Shown here: positions 15,365 through 23,590 of the stretch, in pieces | Numbering within the stretch: position 1 is the stretch's first letter | Layout: every line of letters begins with the position of its first letter | Assembly (NCBI RefSeq): GCF_947500835.1 | Contig: NZ_CANMTQ010000015.1 | Location: forward strand, 1 to 64,000 | Direction: 5' to 3' | DNA from: an uncultured Halomonas sp. | GTDB lineage: Bacteria > Pseudomonadota > Gammaproteobacteria > Pseudomonadales > Halomonadaceae | DNA length: 64,000 bases | Made by a program: the position numbers and the translations under genes | Notes under the pieces: model-generated | Seen by the model: the letters and a program-made list of their open reading frames with translations, nothing else | Databases searched by the model: none | Told to the model about the DNA's origin: nothing

Positions 15365-15835
15365 ATGCCTAGAAGAAGAGTTGTTGCTAAGCGCGAGATC
15401 CTTCCGGATCCGAAATTCGGAAGCGAGCGCCTGGCGAAGTTCATGAATCATTTGATGGTTAGTGGGAAAAAGTCTGTGGCCGAGCGAATCGTATATGGCG
15501 CGCTCGACCGGGTTGCCGAGCGTGGCAAAGACACTCCGCTGGAAACGTTCGACAAGGCGCTGGAAGCCATTCAGCCGATGGTCGAGGTGAAGTCTCGTCG
15601 TGTTGGCGGCGCAACCTACCAGGTGCCCGTCGAAGTCCGTCCGTCGCGTCGTCAGGCCTTGGCTATGCGCTGGCTGGTGGATGCGGCTCGTAATCGTGGT
15701 GAGAAAACCATGGTGCAGCGCTTGGCGGGCGAGATGCTGGATGCCTCAGAAGGTAAGGGTGCTGCTGTGAAGAAGCGTGAAGACGTGCATCGCATGGCAG
15801 AAGCCAACAAGGCCTTCTCACACTATCGCTTCTAA
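15365..15835 (+). CDS. rpsG: 30S ribosomal protein S7
   Basis: S7 nucleates assembly of the 30S head and lies near the E site. The 156 aa protein starts MPRRRVVAKREILPDPKFGSERLAKF and ends HRMAEANKAFSHYRF, both typical. The ATG at 15365 is chosen; an upstream in-frame ATG at 15314 would add 17 unconserved residues encoded by the regulatory spacer. fusA follows 18 bp later. Confidence 0.97.
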   Translation: MPRRRVVAKREILPDPKFGSERLAKFMNHLMVSGKKSVAERIVYGALDRVAERGKDTPLETFDKALEAIQPMVEVKSRRVGGATYQVPVEVRPSRRQALAMRWLVDAARNRGEKTMVQRLAGEMLDASEGKGAAVKKREDVHRMAEANKAFSHYRF

Positions 15836-15853
15836 CCAACGGGGAATTCTACC

Positions 15854-17974
15854 TTGGCACGCAAGACACCACTCAAGCGTTACCGTAATATTGGTATCGT
15901 GGCTCATGTCGACGCCGGCAAGACCACGACCACCGAGCGTGTCCTGTTCTATACCGGCATTAATCACAAGCTGGGTGAGACCCATGAAGGGGCCTCCACC
16001 ACGGATTGGATGGAGCAAGAGCAGGAGCGAGGGATTACAATCACCTCCGCAGCGGTGACAACGTTCTGGAAAGGTATGAACCACCAGTTCGATGAGCATC
16101 GCATTAACATCATAGACACTCCTGGGCACGTTGACTTCACCATCGAGGTCGAACGTTCTTTGCGCGTACTTGATGGCGCCGTTGTCGTGCTTTGCGGCAG
16201 TTCCGGCGTGCAGCCGCAGACCGAAACTGTTTGGCGTCAGGCTAACAAGTATGAAGTGCCGCGCATGGTCTTCGTCAATAAGATGGACCGTGCCGGGGCG
16301 GATTTCTTCATGGTCGTCGACCAGTTGAAGGATCGTCTAGGGGCCAATACGGTGCCGATCCAGATCAACTGGGGTAACGAAGAAGACTTCAAGGGAGTCA
16401 TCGATCTTATCGAGATGAAGGCTATCTTGTGGAACGAGTCTGATTTCGGTGCCACTTACGACCTGTTGGATATTCCTGATGATCTTCAGGCGACCGCCGA
16501 AAAGTACCGTGAAGAGATGGTCGAGGCCGCCGCCGAAGCGTCCGAAGAGCTAATGGACAAGTACCTTGAGGAAGGCGAGCTGACCAAGGAAGAGATCAAG
16601 GCAGGGTTGCGTCGCCGCACTTTGGACAATGAGATTGTCCTGGTTACCTGTGGTTCTGCGTTCAAGAACAAGGGCGTTCAAGCAGTACTGGATGGCGTAG
16701 TCGAATATCTGCCCTCGCCAACCGAGGTCAAGGCAATCGAAGGCGAGCTCGACGACAAGGACGGCACTATCGCTACCCGTGAAGCGGATGACAGTGCGCC
16801 GTTCTCTGCATTGGCGTTCAAGATTGCTACCGATCCTTTCGTCGGTACGCTAACCTTCATTCGCGTCTACTCCGGTGTGTTGAAATCCGGCGACAGCGTC
16901 TTCAATTCCGTGAAAGAGAAGAAAGAGCGTGTTGGTCGTATTGTGCAGATGCATGCCAATTCACGGGAAGAGATAAAGGAAGTTCTGGCTGGCGATATCG
17001 CGGCCTGTATCGGCCTCAAGGATGTCACCACCGGTGATACCCTGTGCGACCTGAACGACAAGATCGTGCTTGAGCGCATGGAATTCCCGGATCCAGTTAT
17101 TTCTGTCGCCGTCGAGCCAAAATCCAAGGCCGACCAAGAGAAGATGGGCGTCGCGCTGGGCAAGTTGGCTCAGGAAGATCCCTCTTTCCAGGTCAAGACC
17201 GATGAAGAGACAGGTCAGACCATCATCTCCGGCATGGGCGAGCTGCATCTTGATATCCTCGTCGATCGCATGCGCCGCGAGTTCAAGGTCGAGGCCAACA
17301 TCGGTAAGCCTCAGGTGGCCTATCGTGAGACCATTCGCGGTAGCGTCGAGCAGGAAGGAAAGTTCGTTCGTCAGTCCGGTGGTCGTGGCCAGTATGGCCA
17401 TGTCTACCTGCGCATCGAGCCGCTGACGGCGGAAGACAAGGGCGAGGACGAGGAGATGAGCTTCAAGTTCGCGTCCGAGATCGTGGGCGGCGTGGTTCCC
17501 AAGGAATACGTCCCGGCGGTCGAAAAAGGGGCTGCCGAACAGCTAAAGAATGGCGTCGTCGCGGGTTACCCGATGATCGATGTCAAGGTTACACTGTTCG
17601 ACGGTTCCTACCATGACGTGGACTCCAATGAGACCGCGTTCAAGATCGCCTCTTCCATGGCGGTCAAGGAAGGTGCTCGCAAGGCCAAAGCAGTATTGCT
17701 TGAGCCGGTGATGAAAGTTGAAGTCGTGACTCCCGAGGATTTCATGGGTGATGTCATGGGCGATCTTAATCGTCGGCGTGGTCTTGTTCAGGGCATGGAT
17801 GATTCTTCTATGGGTAAGATCATCCGCGCCACGGTTCCGTTGGCTGAGATGTTCGGTTATGCCACCGATTTGCGTTCTCAGACCCAGGGCCGCGCAAGCT
17901 ACACCATGGAGTTTGCGAATTACGAAGAGGCGCCGTCCAGCGTCGTCGAAGCCGTCATCAATCAGAACGGTTAA
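15854..17974 (+). CDS. fusA: elongation factor G
   Basis: EF-G is the GTPase that drives translocation and, with RRF, ribosome recycling. The 706 aa protein has the P-loop AHVDAGKTTTTE near residue 16, switch II DTPGHVDFT, the NKMD base-specificity motif, and C-terminal domains III-V including QSGGRGQYGHVYLRIEP and the final FGYATDLRSQTQGRASYTMEF. The start is an unusual TTG at 15854, preceded by GGGGAA at about 15840-15845; no in-frame ATG or GTG nearby restores the conserved ARKTPLKRYRNIGI start, so TTG is well supported. Confidence 0.97.
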   Translation: MARKTPLKRYRNIGIVAHVDAGKTTTTERVLFYTGINHKLGETHEGASTTDWMEQEQERGITITSAAVTTFWKGMNHQFDEHRINIIDTPGHVDFTIEVERSLRVLDGAVVVLCGSSGVQPQTETVWRQANKYEVPRMVFVNKMDRAGADFFMVVDQLKDRLGANTVPIQINWGNEEDFKGVIDLIEMKAILWNESDFGATYDLLDIPDDLQATAEKYREEMVEAAAEASEELMDKYLEEGELTKEEIKAGLRRRTLDNEIVLVTCGSAFKNKGVQAVLDGVVEYLPSPTEVKAIEGELDDKDGTIATREADDSAPFSALAFKIATDPFVGTLTFIRVYSGVLKSGDSVFNSVKEKKERVGRIVQMHANSREEIKEVLAGDIAACIGLKDVTTGDTLCDLNDKIVLERMEFPDPVISVAVEPKSKADQEKMGVALGKLAQEDPSFQVKTDEETGQTIISGMGELHLDILVDRMRREFKVEANIGKPQVAYRETIRGSVEQEGKFVRQSGGRGQYGHVYLRIEPLTAEDKGEDEEMSFKFASEIVGGVVPKEYVPAVEKGAAEQLKNGVVAGYPMIDVKVTLFDGSYHDVDSNETAFKIASSMAVKEGARKAKAVLLEPVMKVEVVTPEDFMGDVMGDLNRRRGLVQGMDDSSMGKIIRATVPLAEMFGYATDLRSQTQGRASYTMEFANYEEAPSSVVEAVINQNG

Positions 17975-18003
17975 CCGTTAGCTAACGTAAAGAGGTTATA
18001 GCA

Positions 18004-19197
18004 GTGGCTAAGGCAAAATTTGAGCGTTCCAAACCGCATATCAACGTCGGCACCATTGGTCACGTCGACCACGGCAAGACCACGCTGACGGCGGCACTAA
18101 CCCGCGTTTCTGCTGAGGTGTTTGGCGGTGACTGGCGTGAATTCGCTAGCATCGACAATGCGCCGGAGGAGCGCGAGCGCGGTATCACTATCGCAACTTC
18201 CCACGTCGAGTATCAGTCCGAAGAGCGCCACTATGCGCACGTCGACTGCCCTGGACACGCCGACTACGTCAAGAACATGATTACGGGTGCGGCCCAGATG
18301 GATGGCGCCATTCTCGTATGTTCAGCAGCTGATGGTCCTATGCCGCAGACTCGCGAGCACATCCTGCTATCCCGTCAGGTCGGTGTTCCTTTCATCGTCG
18401 TTTTTCTGAACAAAGCCGACATGGTCGATGACGAAGAGCTGCTCGAGCTGGTGGAAATGGAAGTGCGCGAGCTTCTTAGCGAGTACGACTTCCCCGGTGA
18501 CGATACTCCAATCATCATTGGTTCTGCTCTGATGGCGCTTGAAGGTAAAGACGACAACGGCATGGGTACCACCGCTGTTGCCAGTCTCATCAAAGCGTTG
18601 GATGACTATATCCCAGAGCCCGAGCGTGCCATCGATCAGCCCTTCCTGATGCCGATAGAAGACGTATTCTCAATCTCTGGCCGCGGCACAGTGGTCACTG
18701 GTCGTATCGAGCGCGGTATCGTCAAGACAGGCGATGAAGTAGAAATCGTCGGTCTCAAGGATACTACTAAGACCATCGTAACCGGCGTCGAGATGTTCCG
18801 TAAGCTGCTTGATGAAGGGCGTGCGGGTGAAAACGTTGGCGCGCTGCTGCGTGGTACCAAGCGTGACGACGTCGAGCGTGGTCAGGTATTGGCCAAGCCA
18901 GGCTCGATCACTCCGCATACCAAGTTCGAGTCGGAAGTCTATATCCTATCCAAGGAAGAAGGCGGTCGTCATACGCCATTCTTCAAAGGCTATCGCCCGC
19001 AGTTCTACTTCCGTACCACTGACGTAACCGGTACCTGTGAGCTGCCGGAAGGCGTTGAGATGGTCATGCCAGGCGATAACGTGCAAATGGTCGTTACCTT
19101 GATTGCACCGATCGCCATGGAAGACGGTCTGCGTTTTGCCATCCGTGAAGGTGGTCGTACCGTCGGTGCAGGCGTCGTCGCCAAGATCGTCGAGTAA
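18004..19197 (+). CDS. tuf: elongation factor Tu
   Basis: EF-Tu delivers aminoacyl-tRNA to the ribosome. The 397 aa protein has the P-loop GHVDHGKT (residues 19-26), switch II DCPGHADYVKNM, the NKAD motif, and an intact C-terminal barrel (GRTVGAGVVAKI). It starts with GTG at 18004, with AGAGG upstream. The usual AKAFDQID stretch is replaced by a tryptophan-containing GGDWREFASID. It is the only tuf gene in this window, because the tufB position between tRNA-Thr and tRNA-Trp is empty. A strong terminator follows. Confidence 0.98.
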   Translation: MAKAKFERSKPHINVGTIGHVDHGKTTLTAALTRVSAEVFGGDWREFASIDNAPEERERGITIATSHVEYQSEERHYAHVDCPGHADYVKNMITGAAQMDGAILVCSAADGPMPQTREHILLSRQVGVPFIVVFLNKADMVDDEELLELVEMEVRELLSEYDFPGDDTPIIIGSALMALEGKDDNGMGTTAVASLIKALDDYIPEPERAIDQPFLMPIEDVFSISGRGTVVTGRIERGIVKTGDEVEIVGLKDTTKTIVTGVEMFRKLLDEGRAGENVGALLRGTKRDDVERGQVLAKPGSITPHTKFESEVYILSKEEGGRHTPFFKGYRPQFYFRTTDVTGTCELPEGVEMVMPGDNVQMVVTLIAPIAMEDGLRFAIREGGRTVGAGVVAKIVE

Positions 19198-19218
19198 GCG
19201 GTACTCTCAGTAAGACTG

Positions 19219-19244
19219 AAGGGGCTCCTTAAGGAGCCCCTTTT
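19219..19244 (+). terminator. intrinsic terminator of the str operon
   Basis: AAGGGGCTCC and GGAGCCCCTT form a 10-bp stem with a TTAA loop, ending in a T run (19239-19244 region). It cleanly separates the str operon from the S10 operon. Confidence 0.92.
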
Positions 19245-19255
19245 CTATATCGTGT

Positions 19256-19284
19256 TTGACTCTCGTCTCAAGCATGCCTATAAT
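19256..19284 (+). promoter_or_regulatory. promoter of the S10 operon
   Basis: TTGACT (19256-19261) and TATAAT (19279-19284) with an ideal 17-bp spacer. The transcript would start near 19291, leaving a leader of only about 60 nt with one small hairpin (GACGGC-TCGC-GCCGTC, 19309-19324). This is much shorter than the E. coli S10 leader that binds L4. Confidence 0.88.
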
Positions 19285-19348
19285 TCGCATCCTTTAAATG
19301 CGTGGGTAGACGGCTCGCGCCGTCGTCATCCATTGGAGTTCAGGGCTA

Positions 19349-19660
19349 ATGCAGAACCAGAAGATTCGCATTCGGTTGAAAGCCTTCGACCATCGCTTGA
19401 TTGATCAGTCCGCTCAAGAAATCGTGGATACCGCGAAGCGTACTGGTGCCCAAGTGCGTGGACCGATCCCGCTACCAACCAATCGTGAGCGCTATACAGT
19501 GCTGATTTCACCGCACGTCAACAAGGATGCGCGGGATCAGTATGAAATTCGCACTCATAAGCGGGTGCTCGATATTGTCGAGCCAACGGAAAAAACCGTT
19601 GATGCACTAATGAAACTCGACCTCGCTGCTGGCGTGGACGTCCAGATCAAGCTTGATTAA
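19349..19660 (+). CDS. rpsJ: 30S ribosomal protein S10 / NusE
   Basis: S10 is a 30S head protein and, as NusE, part of transcription antitermination complexes with NusB and NusG. The 103 aa sequence contains IRIRLKAFDHRLID and the long-loop motif GPIPLPTNRERYTVL. ATG at 19349 with GGAG 10 bp upstream. It is the first gene of the S10 operon but is followed by an unusually long 142-bp spacer before rplC that contains a 23S rRNA-like element. Confidence 0.98.
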   Translation: MQNQKIRIRLKAFDHRLIDQSAQEIVDTAKRTGAQVRGPIPLPTNRERYTVLISPHVNKDARDQYEIRTHKRVLDIVEPTEKTVDALMKLDLAAGVDVQIKLD

Positions 19661-19682
19661 TCACACTAGACACTTACGGTAA

Positions 19683-19724
19683 GCAACTCTCAATCCAGTT
19701 GCTGCCGCCGCGCCGGGATGGCGC
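19683..19724 (+). other. two small stem-loops in the rpsJ-rplC spacer
   Basis: GCAACT/AGTTGC around an 8-nt loop (19683-19702) and GCGCC-GGGAT-GGCGC (19710-19724) lie upstream of the 23S-like element. They may help fold or present it; neither has a T tract. Confidence 0.4.
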
Positions 19725-19735
19725 CATACAATGTG

Positions 19736-19789
19736 CTAGTGGAATGCTCTGGAAAGGGCAGCCATAGCGGGTGATAGCCCCGTACACTA
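19736..19789 (+). promoter_or_regulatory. 23S rRNA domain I mimic: probable L4 control element ahead of rplC-rplD
   Basis: From 19736 to 19787 the + strand aligns without gaps to E. coli 23S rRNA of domain I (roughly nt 290-345 as I recall it; by hand about 41 of 52 positions agree). Conserved blocks in order are TAGTGGAA, TCTGGAAAGG, GGGTGA and AGCCCCGTACAC. The RNA would fold with TAGTG/CACTA (19737-19741 with 19785-19789) enclosing TGCTC/GGGCA (19745-19749 with 19756-19760) and GGG/CCC (19769-19771 with 19778-19780). Where the first inner stem differs from E. coli, GCG/CGC is replaced by TGC/GCA, so pairing is kept. In 23S rRNA this region binds L4 and L24. The element ends against the AAGGAG of rplC, and rplD (L4) is the next gene, so L4 repression of rplC-rplD is the natural inference. 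Confidence 0.75.
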
Positions 19790-19802
19790 AAGGAGACTGA
19801 AC

Positions 19803-20441
19803 ATGACTATCGGTTTAGTCGGTAAAAAGAGCGGTATGACCCGCGTTTTTACCGAGACTGGCGATTCCGTGCCTGTAACCGTTATCGAGGTTGAGCCTAA
19901 CCGCGTTACTCTTGTCAAGACTCTTGAGTCAGATGGGTATCGTGCGGTGCAGGTTACCACCGGTTCCCGCAAAGCCAAACACTTGACCAAGGCGGCCGCA
20001 GGCCAATATGCCAAGGCAGGTATCGAGGCTGGTCGTTCGCTGATGGAATTTCGCCTAGATGAAGGCGACGACATTCCTGAGGTGGGTGGCGAATTCACCG
20101 TATCCCTCTTTGAAGCTGGTCAAAAGATCGACGTGACCGGCACTTCTAAAGGCAAAGGCTTCCAGGGCGCCGTCAAGCGCTGGAACTTCCGTACCCAGGA
20201 CATGACCCACGGTAACTCCCTGTCGCATCGTGCGCCGGGTTCTATCGGCATGTGCCAGACGCCTGGGCGTGTCTTCAAGGGCAAGAAGATGGCCGGCCAA
20301 CTCGGCAACGGGCGTGTCACCGTCCAGAGTCTGGAAGTTATCCGTGTCGATACCGAACGCAATCTGCTTCTGGTCAAAGGCGCCGTACCTGGCGCACCGG
20401 GTGGCGATGTAATCGTTCGTCGTGCCGTCAAAGCTCGCTGA
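19803..20441 (+). CDS. rplC: 50S ribosomal protein L3
   Basis: L3 is an early-assembly protein whose long loop reaches the peptidyl transferase centre. The 212 aa protein begins MTIGLVGKKSGMTRVFTETGD and has the central-extension motif TSKGKGFQG...WNF with the conserved GMCQTPGRVFKGKKMAGQ segment. The AAGGAG site (19790-19795) 7 bp before the ATG is directly adjoined by the 23S-like RNA element, so access to it may be controlled. rplD follows 13 bp downstream. Confidence 0.98.
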   Translation: MTIGLVGKKSGMTRVFTETGDSVPVTVIEVEPNRVTLVKTLESDGYRAVQVTTGSRKAKHLTKAAAGQYAKAGIEAGRSLMEFRLDEGDDIPEVGGEFTVSLFEAGQKIDVTGTSKGKGFQGAVKRWNFRTQDMTHGNSLSHRAPGSIGMCQTPGRVFKGKKMAGQLGNGRVTVQSLEVIRVDTERNLLLVKGAVPGAPGGDVIVRRAVKAR

Positions 20442-20454
20442 GGGGTAAAGATTA

Positions 20455-21063
20455 ATGAATCTCAATCTTGCAGGTGCTAGCGCCGGCACCGTTGAAATCG
20501 CCGACGCCACCTTTGGTAAAGAGTTCAATGAAGCACTAGTGCACCAGGTCGTGACTGCCTATCTTGCTGCTGGTCGCCAGGGTACACGTGCTCAGAAGAC
20601 TCGCTCTGAAGTGAGTGGCGGCGGCAAGAAGCCTTGGCGTCAGAAGGGTACTGGTCGTGCTCGTGCCGGCACCATACGCTCGCCTTTGTGGCGTAGTGGC
20701 GGTGTTACCTTTGCAGCACGCCCCCAGGACTACACTCAGAAAGTCAATCGCAAGATGTACCGTGCGGCAATGCGTTCGATTCTTTCAGAGCTGGTGCGTC
20801 AGGATCGCCTGGTGGCCGTTGAGGAGTTCGTTGTCGATTCGCCGAAGACCAAGCAATTGGTCGGTAAGCTAAAAGAACTCGATCTAGAGAAAGTGTTGAT
20901 CGTAACCGACGAGATTGACGAAAAGCTTTACTTGGCCGCGCGTAACAATCCCCATGTAGATGTGGTCAATGTCGCTGCCGCTGATCCAGTGCGCCTAGTT
21001 GCCTTCGACAAGGTGCTGGTCACGGTCTCTGCATTGCGTAAATTCGAGGAGAAGCTGGCATGA
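20455..21063 (+). CDS. rplD: 50S ribosomal protein L4
   Basis: L4 binds domain I of 23S rRNA, lines the exit tunnel with its long loop, and in E. coli represses its own S10 operon. The 202 aa protein has the globular N terminus MNLNLAGAS, the basic tunnel loop EVSGGGKKPWRQKGTGRARAG near residues 53-73, and a C-terminal Rossmann-like domain (KVLIVTDE...NVAAADPVRLVAFDKVLVT). Its stop overlaps the rplW start (ATGA). The 23S-like element upstream of rplC makes L4 the likely regulator of this part of the operon. Confidence 0.98.
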   Translation: MNLNLAGASAGTVEIADATFGKEFNEALVHQVVTAYLAAGRQGTRAQKTRSEVSGGGKKPWRQKGTGRARAGTIRSPLWRSGGVTFAARPQDYTQKVNRKMYRAAMRSILSELVRQDRLVAVEEFVVDSPKTKQLVGKLKELDLEKVLIVTDEIDEKLYLAARNNPHVDVVNVAAADPVRLVAFDKVLVTVSALRKFEEKLA

Positions 21064-21356
21064 ACCAAGAGCGCGTATTTAAGGTTCTGCTCGGGCCTCA
21101 TATGACTGAGAAAGCCGCCTTTGCTGCCGAGAACAATCAGTATGTGTTCAAGGTAGCCAAGGATGCGACCAAGCCCGAGATCAAGAAAGCCGTTGAAGCC
21201 CTCTTCGATAAAAAAGTTGATCGCGTGCAAGTCCTGAACATGAAGGGTAAGACCAAGCGCACCGCGCACGGTACAGGCTTGCGCAAGGGATATCGCAAGG
21301 CCTACGTGACGTTAGCCGCTGGCGAGACTCTCGAAGACTTCTCTGGCGTCGAATAA
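21060..21356 (+). CDS. rplW: 50S ribosomal protein L23
   Basis: L23 lies at the exit of the peptide tunnel and docks trigger factor and SRP. The 98 aa product has LLGPHMTEKAAFAAE at the start and the conserved extension KVLNMKGKTKRTAHGTGLRKGYRKAYVTL-type segment (KTKR...GYRKAYVTL). Start overlaps the rplD stop by 4 bp, so expression is coupled. rplB follows after 16 bp. Confidence 0.97.
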   Translation: MNQERVFKVLLGPHMTEKAAFAAENNQYVFKVAKDATKPEIKKAVEALFDKKVDRVQVLNMKGKTKRTAHGTGLRKGYRKAYVTLAAGETLEDFSGVE

Positions 21357-21372
21357 GGCAGGAGCAAGGATC

Positions 21373-22203
21373 ATGGCAGTAGTTAAGACCAAACCCACAT
21401 CCGCCGGCCGTCGCCATCTGGTCAAGGTCGTCAGCGATGAACTCCACAAGGGGCGGCCCCATGCTGCGCTAGTGGAGAAGCAGTCCAAGTCCGGTGGACG
21501 TAATAATCATGGGCGTATCACCACCCGTCATATTGGTGGTGGTCATCGTCATCATTATCGTCTGATCGATTTCAAGCGCATCAAGGATGGCATTCCTGCT
21601 GTCGTCGAACGCCTTGAATACGATCCGAATCGTAGCGCCCATATCGCATTGCTCAAGTATCGTGATGGCGAGCGCCGTTACGTTATCGCTCCCAAGGGCC
21701 TGAGTGCCGGCGATATGGTTGAGTCCGGAGTCAACGCTGCGATTAAGCGTGGCAACGCCTTGCCGCTACGCAATATTCCAGTGGGTTCCACCGTGCATTG
21801 TATCGAGCTCAAGCCTGGCAAAGGTGCCCAGATAGCTCGTAGCGCCGGTACTAGCGCTCAACTGGTTGCCCGGGAAGGCAACTATGCCACTCTACGTCTT
21901 CGCTCCGGCGAGACGCGTAGAATTTTGGCTGAATGTCGCGCAACCCTGGGTGAAGTAAGCAATTCTGAGCACAGCCTTCGTCAGTTGGGTAAGGCCGGTG
22001 CCAAGCGTTGGCGTGGTGTACGTCCAACGGTTCGCGGTGTTGCTATGAACCCAGTCGATCACCCACACGGTGGTGGTGAAGGCCGTACAAGTGGCGGTCG
22101 GCATCCAGTTACCCCGTGGGGCGTTCCTACCAAGGGTCATAAGACTCGTAAGAACAAGCGCACCGACAAGCTCATCATCCGTCGCCGCAAGCTTCGGAAC
22201 TGA
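21373..22203 (+). CDS. rplB: 50S ribosomal protein L2
   Basis: L2 is a primary rRNA-binding protein needed for subunit association and peptidyl transferase activity. The 276 aa protein shows the N-terminal SKSGGRNNHGRITTRHIGGGH, the central OB and SH3-like domains, and the C-terminal segment VDHPHGGGEGRTSGGRHPVTPWG with the histidine corresponding to H229 of E. coli L2. Full length, typical order in the S10 operon. Confidence 0.98.
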   Translation: MAVVKTKPTSAGRRHLVKVVSDELHKGRPHAALVEKQSKSGGRNNHGRITTRHIGGGHRHHYRLIDFKRIKDGIPAVVERLEYDPNRSAHIALLKYRDGERRYVIAPKGLSAGDMVESGVNAAIKRGNALPLRNIPVGSTVHCIELKPGKGAQIARSAGTSAQLVAREGNYATLRLRSGETRRILAECRATLGEVSNSEHSLRQLGKAGAKRWRGVRPTVRGVAMNPVDHPHGGGEGRTSGGRHPVTPWGVPTKGHKTRKNKRTDKLIIRRRKLRN

Positions 22204-22236
22204 GATTAAAAGTTTAGATATCAAGAGGTAACGGCT

Positions 22237-22512
22237 GTGCCACGTTCACTGAAGAAAGGTCCCTTTATTGACCTTCATCTGCTGAAGAAGGTTGAGACTG
22301 CAGTGGAGAAGAGCGATCGCAAACCGATCAAGACCTGGTCGCGTCGCTCCATGATCCTGCCCAATATGGTCGGGCTCACCATTGCCGTCCATAACGGTCG
22401 CCAGCACGTCCCGGTGCATGTCTCCGAGGAAATGGTTGGCCACAAGCTGGGCGAATTCGCTGCCACCCGCACCTATCGCGGCCATGCGGCGGACAGAAAA
22501 GCCAAACGGTAA
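22237..22512 (+). CDS. rpsS: 30S ribosomal protein S19
   Basis: S19 lies in the 30S head near the A-site finger bridge. The 91 aa protein begins PRSLKKGPFIDLHLLKK and contains IKTWSRRSMILPNMVGLTIAVHNGR, typical of the family. The start codon is GTG at 22237, with AAGAGG upstream; the 33-bp gap to rplB is slightly longer than its neighbours. rplV begins 17 bp later. Confidence 0.97.
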   Translation: MPRSLKKGPFIDLHLLKKVETAVEKSDRKPIKTWSRRSMILPNMVGLTIAVHNGRQHVPVHVSEEMVGHKLGEFAATRTYRGHAADRKAKR

Positions 22513-22529
22513 GCCAGAGAGGATTAGAG

Positions 22530-22862
22530 ATGGAAGTCACAGCTAAGCTGCGTGGCGCTCGTTTATCCGCACAGAAGGCCCGTTTGGTGGCTGATCTGGT
22601 TCGCGGTAGACCGGTCGCCGAAGCGCTCGACCTGCTGACCTTCTCACCAAAGAAGGCAGCCAAACTGGTCAAGAAGACGCTTCAGTCCGCCATTGCGAAC
22701 GCGGAAGAAAATAACGGCATGGACATCGATGAGCTGCGCGTCTCGACCATCTGTGTCGATGAAGGCATGACGCTCAAGCGTATCCAGCCGCGCGCCAAAG
22801 GCCGTGCGGATCGCATTTTGAAGCGTACTTGCCATATCACCGTCAAGGTAGCCGAGAAGTAG
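22530..22862 (+). CDS. rplV: 50S ribosomal protein L22
   Basis: L22 lines the peptide exit tunnel with its beta-hairpin, next to L4, and contacts all 23S domains. The 110 aa protein has the globular part MEVTAKLRGARLSAQKARLVADLVRG and the hairpin GMTLKRIQPRAKGRADRILKRTCHI, where macrolide-resistance changes are known; no deletion is seen there. AGAGG lies just upstream of the ATG. The rpsC start lies 11 bp after its stop. Confidence 0.97.
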   Translation: MEVTAKLRGARLSAQKARLVADLVRGRPVAEALDLLTFSPKKAAKLVKKTLQSAIANAEENNGMDIDELRVSTICVDEGMTLKRIQPRAKGRADRILKRTCHITVKVAEK

Positions 22863-22873
22863 GAGTCGACCAC

Positions 22874-23575
22874 ATGGGTCAGAAAGTACATCCGACAGGT
22901 ATTCGGCTGGGCATCGTCAAGGACCATACGTCGGTCTGGTATGCCGAGCGCGGTGCTTATGCCGATAAATTGAACAACGACCTCGAAGTACGTCGTTTCC
23001 TTGAGCAGCGACTGAAAAACGCCTCCGTGAGTCGCATTACCATTGAGCGTCCGGCGAACAATGCTCGTATCACCATTCACACTGCTCGTCCGGGCATCGT
23101 GATTGGCAAGAAAGGCGAAGATGTTGATCGTCTGCGGCGCGAAGTGGCCGATATGATGGGTGTTCCGGTACACGTCAATATCGAAGAAGTGCGTAAGCCG
23201 GAGCTGGATGCGGCACTGGTAGCTCAGAACGTTGCTGGTCAGCTCGAGCGTCGTGTCATGTTCCGTCGCGCAATGAAACGCGCGGTACAAAACGCCATGC
23301 GTCTAGGCGCTGGTGGTATCAAAATTCAACTGTCCGGTCGTCTTGGTGGTGCGGAAATCGCACGGACCGAGTGGTACCGCGAAGGTCGTGTACCGTTGCA
23401 CACATTGCGTGCAGATATTGACTACGCCACCTACGAAGCTCACACCACTTATGGCGTAATCGGCGTTAAGGTGTGGATCTTCAAGGGTGAAATCCTCGGG
23501 GGCATCGAAGAGGTGCGCGCTAAGCAGAAACAGCCGCAAAGTCAGCCCGCACCCAAGAAGAAAGGTTCCAAGTAA
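22874..23575 (+). CDS. rpsC: 30S ribosomal protein S3
   Basis: S3 forms part of the mRNA entry channel and has helicase activity with S4 and S5. The 233 aa product has the N-terminal MGQKVHPTGIRLGIV, a KH domain with PGIVIGKKGEDVDRLR (about residues 75-90), and the C-terminal domain GIKIQLSGRLGGAEIARTEWYREGRVPLHTLRADIDY-type block. The ATG at 22874 is used; in-frame upstream codons would overlap rplV and are not conserved. The tail ends in a Gln/Pro/Lys-rich stretch. Confidence 0.97.
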   Translation: MGQKVHPTGIRLGIVKDHTSVWYAERGAYADKLNNDLEVRRFLEQRLKNASVSRITIERPANNARITIHTARPGIVIGKKGEDVDRLRREVADMMGVPVHVNIEEVRKPELDAALVAQNVAGQLERRVMFRRAMKRAVQNAMRLGAGGIKIQLSGRLGGAEIARTEWYREGRVPLHTLRADIDYATYEAHTTYGVIGVKVWIFKGEILGGIEEVRAKQKQPQSQPAPKKKGSK

Positions 23576-23590
23576 GGGGAGATGTAGTCA

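Noticed and set aside
19736..19789. The 23S-like block read as a broken rRNA gene or assembly error
   Set aside because: Only one structural unit is present, stem pairs are kept by compensatory changes, and it is placed precisely before rplC; a random rRNA fragment would not show this.
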